Below the pieces are notes generated by a model. It ran no database searches. It saw only the letters and a list, made by a program, of their open reading frames with translations, and had not been told where the DNA came from. A stretch of DNA of 64,000 bases from Brachypodium distachyon (Eukaryota > Streptophyta > Magnoliopsida > Poales > Poaceae): positions 24,853,001 to 24,917,000 of the forward strand of contig NC_016131.3 in assembly GCF_000005505.3 (NCBI RefSeq), given 5' to 3'. A program made the position numbers and the translations under genes. Positions 55,270-64,000 of the stretch are shown here, one piece after another. Each line of letters opens with the position of its first letter. Position 1 is the stretch's first letter.

Positions 55270-55519
55270 ACCAAACCCCTCCAATTGTGCATGTAGGACC
55301 CTGATGATTGACATGAGCAATGACACCAGATTATGTATACATATAATGTCTACCGCTGAAAAGAAAGGTGAGCGGGAGATGTTGAAAGATAGAATCAACA
55401 TGGATGGTATATAGGGCCGGCGGATCTAGAGCGGAAATGACCGATGTCCAAATACAAGTGACACATATTTTTCACATAAATTTAGGGGTGTCACACTCTA
55501 TATATATAGCTAACATATA

Positions 55520-55601
55520 TTCCCTCCGTCCCATAATTCTTGTCGTTGTTCTAGTTCAAATTTGTACTAAAACAACGACAAGAATTATGGGACCGAGGGA
55601 G
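55520..55601. mobile_element. Stowaway-like MITE, ~82 bp
   Basis: TCCCTCCGTCCCATAATTCT at the left pairs with AATTATGGGACCGAGGGAG at the right. The terminal pairing covers most of the element, so it would form a long hairpin. TA dinucleotides flank it. Confidence 0.85.
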
Positions 55602-56871
55602 TACTCAAGAAAATGATCGATTTTTAGTCTTTTACCTGTGGTCTCCAGTGCACCACACTGGTTCAACCCTCTTGTACGCTCGATCCTGATCATATGATAC
55701 TCTTGACGACACTAAGCTAACAGGAGAAATATTTTCCCTGACAGATATCCTTGATTTCTTGTTTCAACAGAAACATTATATCTGACGGCTTAAAATAATT
55801 AATTGTTTATGTATGTTAAAGGGTTTTAGATACATCTACTCCATGCATTGTATCTTAATTAATTACATGGAGAAAATATTTATTATGTATAGTAGATCGA
55901 CCTCACTTTTATTAATACTGTGAAGTTTATTGGGTGAGGATTGTGGTTTACGTGATGATACGGTAAATACGTGCCACATATATAAACAGAATGCTGATGC
56001 CACGTGAGAGCATTTGGGAGAGACCTATAAGTTATCTCTTGCAGAGGCAACGGTTATCTCTAGCAGAAGCCACGGCTTAATTAATTGAGGCTTATTTCTC
56101 CTCTGCATCGATCACTGCAGAAAGGCGCCGATGGCAACGATCGATCGAGCGCGACGGCGGCAATTTTTAACACCTGACAGATCGAGACAGCTAATTAATG
56201 GAGTCACCGCTGGTACACGACGACATGTAACACCAGCTAGCTGGGCCACTTGCTTGTTGCGCGTTTTACAACTGTTAAGCACAACCTAATCACATGGACC
56301 CATGGTGGGTACATATAAACTTTGTTAGTTTAATCAGCCCTCAATCAATTATCTACATACGTACAGATGGAAGGACTCCATGTCCATCTCCATCTCCATG
56401 GGTATGCATTCTATATGTACTATATATGTGATGAAAACCAGAAGAGACCCTTTTGCTTTGCTTTCTTCTCTCTTCTCTGCTCTTTACACAGATAGCTTAG
56501 GAATCCCTCTCTTCTCTTTTCCACAGATCTTACTACTGTTTATCGGGGCCCTGTTTATCTCTCTCTCTCTCTCTCTGAACTCTCTATCTGTGAAGAAATC
56601 GTAAGAAGCTGCGGGTTCTTGGTCTCTATTCAGCTGCTCGCTTGGTACAATATATCCCTCAGGGTATTAATTCCTCCATCTTAAGGTCAGTGATTATTAA
56701 CTCCTCGATCGGAACTGCTAATTTGTTTTCAGATGTTAATTCGTACAACGATTAGCTAGTCATGTTTTTGTTTTTGACTTATGGAAACTGTAAGTACGTC
56801 TTGCTTTTCCAAATGGCAAGTTGCAGCAAACAGCAAGTTTTGTCCGTCTGAACTTGTTAGATCTTCAGAAG
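55602..56871 (+). other. Upstream region of the kinase-like gene
   Basis: No gene seen before the kinase start. A (CT)9 microsatellite at about 56558-56577 and surrounding C/T-rich sequence (56440-56580) look like a 5' leader. A small upstream ATG frame at 56380 has no recognisable product. Confidence 0.4.
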
Positions 56872-58215
56872 ATGTCCACCAGAGGGAGCAAGACCATCCC
56901 CGAACTACAATTTGACCGTTTGAATACGAACTTCTCTGATAGTATTTGTGAAGATCAATTTGGGATACTTTATAAGGTTTCACCTCTTGCCATAGCAAAT
57001 TTTTTTCTGCCTTTTAAAAGGTTGAAAATTAGAAAGATGTTAATATGTAGTAGCATCTGCATGATTAATTAAACAGGGAAAAATGGATGACACGGAAATT
57101 GCTGTGAAGGAACTTACGGAATCAACTGAAAAAATATTTAAGGAGGAGGTTCAGAATATGATGGCACCCGAACATGAAAACATAGCACGATTGGTCGGAT
57201 TCTGCTCGGAAGGAAGATCTGTTCATGAAAGGCCGTTACTCTGCTATGAGTATTTACCTAGTATTCTTATGACCCTTGACTGTTATCTTTTTGGTATGTA
57301 ACCTCTACACTATTTTCATTTCTCTTCCAGATTCTCTCAGTACGTGTTTAAATTATTTATCTCTGTTTCCTTAATTTATAGCTTTTACACCGATATATGC
57401 AGCTGAGGGTTCAGCCTCCTCTTCGGCTGAACACGGTGTCCATTGGGACGAACGCTTCACAATAGTCAAGGGGATTTGCCAGGGTTTATGTTGTCTGCAC
57501 AAGCTGCGCGTTATCCATCTGGATCTCAAGCCGGCAAATATATGGCTGGATGAAAACAAGGTGCCCAAAATTGGGTGTTTTGAACTCTACAGATTCTTTG
57601 GCCAAGGAGAGATTATAAAGTTCACAGGATCAGTTGCGGGATCAAAGTAAGCTAATCACAACTTTTGATACATCATCAATTGTTCCTCTATTATAAAGCA
57701 AAGAGATGTTTTTGTTATGATTGTTAACTCTCGATCAATATTTTTGTTGATTGATGATATATCCAGTGGATACATGGCTCCAGAATATGTACACGATGGT
57801 AAAATATCGGCCCAAGCCGACATATATAGTTTAGGCCTAATGATAATCGAGATCACCACAGGAGTGAAGAAAAGTCGGGCGATTGGCCAACCGTCCGCAA
57901 GGAAATACATTGATGAAGTAAGAAGAAATATTATTTTGGCGATTTGAGCGTTCAAATTTAAAAAGCCTATATATATATGTTACTTTACTTTGCATATGAT
58001 CATCATATCACCAAAATTATATAATTCCAATTCTGTATATGTAGATACGTAAAGAATGGACACCAGAGCACATAGCATCCCAGTACCCATCGTATGATGC
58101 AGAAAGGCTCCAGCAAGTATATGCATGCATAAAAGTTGGGCTAGAATGTGTGCAGCTTGATCGGGAAAAAAGGCCTCTCATAGGGGCAATTGTTGACAGG
58201 CTCAATGCAAGCTAA
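56872..58215 (+). CDS. Receptor-like cytoplasmic kinase-like protein with degenerate motifs (5 exons)
   Basis: Exons 56872-56976, 57077-57293, 57403-57646, 57767-57917 and 58045-58215 join with correct phases into 888 nt or 295 residues. The sequence follows a grass kinase group related to cysteine-rich receptor kinases but has no ectodomain or membrane span. Visible motifs: the ATP-binding Lys in IAVKEL (K46), HLDLKPAN (146-153) with the catalytic Asp148, APE in YMAPEYVHDGK, and the subdomain IX form ADIYSLGLMIIEITTG. Two motifs are abnormal: the glycine-rich loop reads ICEDQFGILYKG with two glycines lost, and DFG reads CFE (166-168). The frame and splice sites are nonetheless intact, which favours a pseudokinase over a plain pseudogene. 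The start is the first ATG in the open frame; a longer N-terminus from an unseen exon is possible. Confidence 0.78.
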
Positions 58216-59056
58216 TCAAAAGGCAGACGAGGTATGAAAGCAAAGGGACACATGCGCGCGTACGTGTGTTCAAAAGGACAGTTTTGACAAATCCATCGTT
58301 GATTAAGCCTCTCTTGTATATTATATAATTAAATATGTATTGTGGTGTGCCCTGAAAACCCATATTACTTGTCTCAGATTTGCCCAAATATGGATGTATC
58401 TATGTTCAAAAAACATCTAGATACATGTAATATTTTGACAAATAATATCGGTCGGTGGGAGTACTAATTAAGTTATGTCACTGGAATAAACATACGAGTT
58501 CATTCGGTGTGTATACAGTGGAAAGCTCTTGTACAGTACCCTGAAATTAATTTGGTATCCATTCTCTTTAATCTAAGAACTCAGATTAGTTGCTGCTCCT
58601 TAATACTTGGATTTAGATTCGTGGAGTATCATCTCCGTATAAGATCGATGGAGTATTCAAAAGGCAAGGGTAAAATAGTAAGAGAAAAAAGAGTCGTCAC
58701 TTATTGTCTTCTCTCTAGCCGGAAAACTCGCAGGGCGCCGGTGGCCGAGGGCTCGGAAGCGTGGCTGGCCTTGCCGTGGAGGCTCCGGAAGGACGGGAAA
58801 TCGCGGGGCTCATCCCGGCCGGCCGGCGCTCTGAGGAAGGGCACCGTTGAGGTATATGCAGCCTCGGCCGACGGGCTGAGAGGGCGGCGAGGGCGGTTCC
58901 CCAGTCGTGGCTCGCTCCAGAAAACACACGATCGAGAACCCTCGACGTGCGCTCCTCACCGCCGTCCGGTGTGTCCCGCATCTCCTGCCGTCTTCTGCGG
59001 TTACGATCTGTAAGTGATGCCAGGGCTAAAGCCAATTCATTTCATAATTAATCTCG
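58216..59056. other. 3' flank of the kinase gene and intergenic sequence
   Basis: AT-rich to about 58700, then a GC-rich stretch (58720-59000) with open frames on both strands that show no recognised domain. Confidence 0.4.
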
Positions 59057-59071
59057 ACGAGCAAGCAATTT

Positions 59072-59163
59072 TTTTTTGACGAAACGAAACAGCGTGCCAT
59101 TCATATATCAAAGAAGGTCGAGAAGAATTCAATCAAGAGGGTAACAATCAAAAGCAAAAAACA
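59072..59163 (-). mobile_element. 92-bp retroposed fragment with 15-bp target duplication
   Basis: ACGAGCAAGCAATTT occurs at 59057-59071 and 59164-59178. It brackets an insert that begins with T residues (antisense poly(A)) and TGACGAAACGAAACAGCG. The structure is that of a severely 5'-truncated LINE or SINE copy integrated on the minus strand. Confidence 0.85.
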
Positions 59164-59463
59164 ACGAGCAAGCAATTTGACATCCTAAATTCCTGAATCC
59201 ACTGGTGATGCTAATTTCTCTCTCTTGTTTGTATCCCCTCTTTGTATAATATGTATTTGAATCCTAGGTACTTTTATTTGTACTAATTTCAGAGGCAGCA
59301 AAAATATAATGGAGCGCCTTTTGAATTTGAAAAGAAAATTAATCTCCACCACTACGGACAGATCCTGACGAAGGTCCACCAAATGTTTACTCGTGCGTCT
59401 CCTTCGCCGGTGTCTCGACGAGACTACGAGTACGTACGTACAAGACGCAGCTAGAGGATTTAT

Positions 59464-59995
59464 CATAGTTTTAAATAGCGGGAGCCATTTAGCGGCAGCC
59501 TGGTCCAGAAGCTATATGTGCTATAGCGGCGCTAAGACATTTAGCGGATTTTTTAAAAATCATACAAAAGTATCAATAAATGAGGCATCATATGATAAAA
59601 AAAAAATTCTCCTTGACATCGGTAGGAATTCCTTGACACTTAGAAACACCACTTGTAATGCCAGCAAGGTTGTACCTAGTCCTAGTAATGCCAACTATAC
59701 ATATATTGGGACAATAGCAGCATTTAATCTAATTTTTTTTTTTCAAATCTAGAAAACTACAATGAGCTGAGGCATTGCTTCTGTGATGGAATTTTAGGCA
59801 TCGCCTGTGCCAAAAGCCCCAAAAATAATTACCGCGGGGGCAGCTTAGCGCGCTAACGATCCCAAAATATAGTGCTATAGCGTGATTAGCGGAGCTAATA
59901 GCGTTTTTCTTAGCTTAGCGCTAAAACTGCATAGCTTTAGCGGGAGGCTTCTCCAAACGCTATAACGCCGCTATAGCGCGCTATTTAAAACTATG
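59464..59995. mobile_element. hAT-type MITE, 532 bp
   Basis: The ends are a perfect 17-bp inverted pair (CATAGTTTTAAATAGCG and CGCTATTTAAAACTATG), bracketed by a perfect 8-bp duplication GGATTTAT (59456-59463 and 59996-60003), the hAT target size. Subterminal AGCGG/CCGCTA motifs occur many times near both ends, typical of hAT transposase binding sites. No transposase is encoded. Confidence 0.95.
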
Positions 59996-60003
59996 GGATT
60001 TAT

Positions 60004-61234
60004 ATGAATATATTGGACTGAAGCTACGTACAAGATGAGATAATGCGCAAACATATATTTGATTAGAGGTTTATTCAGACCACCAACTGGTTTCAACTAT
60101 GAAAAGAGGACCATAGAAAATATTGAACGCCATTTTAATCCTAAACTGGTTTTGTAAAATATGATTGGCTAGAGTACAACGTTGAGAAGCAACCAAATCA
60201 GAAGCAGCACCACCGTCGCCCCTCCCGTTGATGCTGGACCACCATGCATCGTCCACGACGCCGTCACTCTCCTTTGCCCAAGCCCACGACCACCCCGTGG
60301 GTTCCTGATTCCGCATACATTGGGACCCCTCGCATGGCATCTCCTCCTCCTCCTCCTCCCGTTAGATCTGAATTAGGGGGATGGTGGGTGGTGGCGAAGG
60401 TGCTCGCGTTTGTTGCTGCGAGTCTCGGGAAGGGTGGGTGGGCTGGTGGCGATGGCGGAGAAGGGGACAGAGGGGCCGGGCAAGCCAGGGCGGCCGGAGC
60501 TGGAGGAGAAGAAGGGGGGAGAACGGAGAGGAGAAAAGGTAGAAAAGATGAAAACACAGAGGGTCTGGGTGAAAATGCGTGATGGACAAAAATTGTCATA
60601 CAAGGCATTACACGTGGGACCAACTTGTCGGGTTTGTCAAATGGCTTAATCGGACGGATTTGGTTGTAGCGAAAATAATTACCGCTAGAGTAGTGGTAAA
60701 TTATTACGAACACTTAAAGTGGTGGCTTACTGGAATCATATCCCCAAAAGTAGTGGTTTTGTGAAATTTTCTCATTTTCAGAGTACTTTAGAAAAACTAC
60801 TCATTGTTGCTACTAGTCCGTTTTGACACCGGTGACCATTATTTCGCTCCGCCCCTGCCTCTAACGGGATGGAGAACCCGCCGGTAACCTTTCGATGAGT
60901 TGAAGGACAATAATATACTTACCCCAAACCGCGGGGAACAAGTTGGACAACGAATTAATCGATGTGCCTCGAATTGCTACGAATCGTTTGCTAACCTGCA
61001 TGTGATTCTGCAATTTGAAAACAATTTTTAAGCAAGGCTGGCGAGACGACGAGCTGCTAGATGGATCAGTCCTAACAAAAATGATCTGTGCTAGTACCGA
61101 GCTCACAGGCTTAATCTACTAGCTTGGACCGGCCCATCGATCGAGACCATAATATAAATCGGTCGATCGTTGAACAGCTCCTACAATCTACGATGGGTGT
61201 TATGACTGACCAGCACTAATATGTTATGACTGAC
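60004..61234. other. Intergenic with a GC-rich island, no supported gene
   Basis: Positions about 60180-60580 are GC-rich with open frames on both strands, giving Pro/Ser- or Gly/Arg-rich translations without known domains. Around 60640-60780 there is AT-rich sequence with repeated AGTAGTGGT words that could be part of a MITE, but I could not find matching ends. Confidence 0.4.
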
Positions 61235-61243
61235 TAGCTAGCT

Positions 61244-62970
61244 GGGAATTCTGGTGGGGCAAGGAGAACGGTAAATGTAAAATGCAATGGATTAGCTGGG
61301 ATAGTACGACGAGACCCAAGACGCATGGTGGTATTGGCTTTAGGGACCTGCAACTTTTCAATCAAGCTCTGTTGGCAAGGCAGACATGGAGGCTTCTACA
61401 ATTCCGAAACAGCCTTTGTGCCTGGGTTCTGAGAGCTAAGTATTACCCCAATCGAAATCTTGTGGATACCGTTTTCACTGGGAACCCCTCCTCCTCTTGG
61501 CGTGCAATCGAATATGGCCTGGAACTTTTTAAGAAGGGCGTGATATGGAGAGTCGGCAATGGGACCTCAATTCCAGCATGGCGTGACCCGTGGATTCCCC
61601 GTGATCACAATTTCAGGCCCATTACTAGACGAGGGCGATGCAGATACAAGTGGGTGGCAGACTTCATGCACCCACATGGAGGGTGGAATGAGGTTTTGGT
61701 TAAGCAATATTTTCTCCCGGTTGATGCTGAAGAAATCTTGAAAATGATTACGTCTCGTCTTACTGAGAACGATAGCTTAGCTTGGCAACCGGACAAGAAA
61801 GGTTGCTTCTCTGTGAAAGAGTTCATATCAGCAGTCCCTCAAAGAACATATGGTTGAAAGTGGGGTAGGTGCAGCTAGTAACATGCCTGGTGGTAGAAGG
61901 TCAATATGGAAAAATATTTGGAACATCCCTGTGCCAAAGAAAGTGCAAATTTTTGCCTGGAGGGCTGCTCGGAATGCCCTCTCTACACAAATGAACCTGA
62001 GACACAGGAACATCAACACACCACATAATTGCCCAATTTGTGGTACTGATCATGAGGACATTTTTCATGCCTTAATTAAGTGTCCACACGCTAGAAGACT
62101 GGTGTGCTAAGCGCCAGCACTGGGGACTCCCTGACTTTGAAACTTTCCCGAGTACCAGAGAATGGGTTCTTCTCTTGCTGGAAAGTTTTAACTCTGACCA
62201 GCGTGTTATCATCCTCATGACAATGTGGCACATATGGGATGTTCATAATGACATTACTCATGACAAACCTGAGCCGCCAACGGAGGCCTCTCGCGGCTTC
62301 CTTAATAGTTACATTGAATCACTTCTCCTGGTGAGGCAACACCCCTCTGTGCAGGATTTGAAAGGGAAGCAGGTGGTCAATGTGCTGGGAATTCGTCAGC
62401 CGATCGAAACCAATTATTAGTAATCTGTTGTCCTCGAGGAAACTAACTTGGGTGCCGCCTGAGCCTGGCAAGCTGAAGCTTAATGTCGATGGGTCCTTTA
62501 ACTACGATGATGGTGTTGGCGGTGCTGGAGCTGTCTTCCGAGATAACAATGGGATTGCAATCCTTCTTGGGTGTCAGTACCTACGTTACTGTCAAGACCC
62601 CGTCGATGCTGAATTGATGGCCTGCAAAATGGGTGTTCAGCGTGCTCTCCAGTGGACGCCAGACCCTTTCGTAGTCGAGGTGGACTGTGCGGAAGCTCTA
62701 AGCCTTATTACACCGTCTGCTGTGAACATGTCGAAAGTACAGAAACAGGGTTGCTTCCATTCGCAACCTGCTTCTTGAGCGTCCAGGAATCGTGATTCAA
62801 AAATGTTCTCGTGATCAAAATTCTGTGAGTGACTGTCTAGCCAATTATGGTAGAAGTTTTGTTAGCACCAGGTGGTGGTACTGTGAAAAACCAAACTTTG
62901 TAACTGATGCTCTGCGTCGGGACTGTAACTCGTTGATTGATGATGGTTTTTTACTTGCAAAAAAAAAAGG
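61244..62970 (+). mobile_element. 5'-truncated LINE (ORF2 3' part) with poly(A) and 9-bp target duplication
   Basis: It starts in ORF2 (EFWWGKENGKCKMQWISWDS), runs through the post-RT region (GGIGFRDLQLFNQALLARQ, WRVGNGTSIPAWRDPWIP), a zf-RVT domain (WKNIWNIPVPKKVQIFAWRA, CPICGTDHEDIFHALIKCP) and a plant-type RNase H (LKLNVDGSFNYDDGVGGAG, DAELMACKMGVQRAL, VEVDCAEALSLI). Frames change near 61855, 62105, 62420 and 62740, and stops are present, so no protein is made. It ends in ten A residues plus GG. TAGCTAGCT flanks both sides (61235-61243 and 62971-62979). That repeat is of low complexity, so it alone is not decisive. Confidence 0.88.
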
Positions 62971-62979
62971 TAGCTAGCT

Positions 62980-64000
62980 TAGTAGGTCTAAATGCATGCT
63001 CCGTGCATGTAGATCTGTGTGTACGTTTTCACATACATGAGCATGTGTGAGTTCATCTCCGTCAACGACTATGGACGGTCAAGGACAATTAATTACTACT
63101 CATAACAGAGTTAGCTCAAACTGTGTGAGATTGGTCGTCACATAGGCTACAGACAAGCCTTCAGATATACATTGGATTCTGTTATCTCGATCGACAACCC
63201 TCACATGCATGCTTATAGATCAGTTTGAGATCGATCCTTGGGTTCTGTTAGCTTAATTACTGTACAGAGTAAATTTAACAAGATTATATGTTGAAATAAT
63301 TAATGTTCTCTCGAGTTCCAAAGTGTCTGAGTTAGTTGTGCACTAGCTGGTATATACACTGGTAAACCGAGCTAGAACTAATTCAATACCAATCCTCCTG
63401 CTAAAAATACAGTATTCCAAGCTGGGTTTAAGTTAATAAGGCCGTAAATATATATGTGACAACTAGTACTTGTAAGTTATTTCGAAAAAATATATAGCGA
63501 TCGATGGAACAATATAAGAAAAGCTCGCGCGCATGTGGTAACGTGATGAGTGTGTTGCCTGTTAAATTTTTTAGAGCATACATAGTTTGTGTGTCAGCTC
63601 AGTTCTTAGGCTAATACTTATTTACAGTTTGGATCAGCGAAGACTTGCTCATTTCATTTACAATTAATATATAATCGGGCGAAGACAGGGCCATCTCGTG
63701 TGTAGTCTTGTTTAAAAATTGCATTTTTTTTAAATTGCATTTATAATTGATGGATTCATTTTTTTGGCCAAAAAAAAGCGGCCTTTGTATTCTTGGACGC
63801 ACATAGCCATATTTTATTTTTCAAAAAGATGTCAGACATTAAGCCTGAACACATCAGCTAAAAAAATTTGGAGACAATCTTCTGTAGACTAGCCTCACCA
63901 CACCCATCTTCTCCGTCTTCTACCAAAAACCAATTGCCAAAGACCAAATCCACTGGCAGGAACAACATAATGATCAACCCAAAGCACAATACTCCAAGAC
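62980..64000. other. Intergenic right end of the window
   Basis: AT-rich sequence with no gene, repeat or transposon terminus recognised. Confidence 0.4.

Noticed and set aside
58507..59035. Overlapping open frames (168 residues + strand, 106 residues - strand)
   Set aside because: No recognisable domain, mixed AT- and GC-rich composition, and no splice or neighbour support.
60182..60713. Pro-rich and Gly-rich open frames on both strands
   Set aside because: They look like GC-driven shadow frames; no domain and no credible start context.

Overview
This is a plant nuclear window, almost certainly from a grass and probably a pooid (Brachypodium/wheat/oat side). The evidence is GT-AG introns, two ordinary multi-exon housekeeping-type genes at the left, Stowaway, Tourist and hAT MITEs, copia LTRs that begin TGTTGGRRATATGCCCTAGAG, and a very large CACTA element filled with nested transposons. 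No viral genome, organellar DNA, rRNA or tRNA was recognised.

Left gene block (1-11.2 kb, all + strand). A 12-exon DUF707 membrane-anchored protein gene (2060-5349) is followed by a broken F-box-associated (DUF7595-like) gene (6060-6941) and a complete 7-exon gene for a TEX2/Nvj2-type SMP lipid-transfer protein (7454-11210).

Tandem array (about 10.9-20.6 kb). Four related small single-pass membrane-protein genes lie on the minus strand (12064-12324, 13759-14082, 15633-15977, 19741-20079). They sit in direct repeats whose left end is a copy of the 3' end of the SMP gene. Each unit has a ~46-bp minisatellite downstream of the small gene. A solo copia LTR (16807-18131), a Tourist MITE (19467-19716) and two ultra-short retroposition scars lie inside the array. 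This is the most original host-gene content in the window.

Transposon block (20677-53148). One CACTA (En/Spm) element carries two + strand genes, a Tnp2 transposase (21999-36985) and a second gene with Transposase_24-like, DUF8039-like and Ulp1-protease-like parts (40248-52497). The second gene is preceded by a copy of the first gene's promoter, leader and intron. A Tat-type gypsy retrotransposon with an antisense ORF (22288-34231) is nested in the Tnp2 gene. A complete 8.1-kb MULE (40475-48568) with ~220-bp TIRs and a perfect 9-bp target duplication sits in the intron of the second gene. The MULE transposase itself is interrupted by an 800-bp solo copia LTR with a perfect 5-bp target duplication. 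Insertion order can therefore be read: CACTA first, then gypsy and MULE into it, then the copia LTR into the MULE. Nearly all element genes carry stops or frameshifts.

Right block (53.1-64 kb). It holds two Stowaway MITEs, a 220-bp tandem duplication, a 5-exon kinase-like gene with degenerate glycine loop and DFG motif (56872-58215), a 92-bp retroposed fragment with a 15-bp target duplication, a 532-bp hAT MITE with an 8-bp target duplication, and a 5'-truncated LINE (61244-62970) with a poly(A) tail and a 9-bp duplication. All exon joins and motif assignments were made by eye; no database search or alignment program was run.
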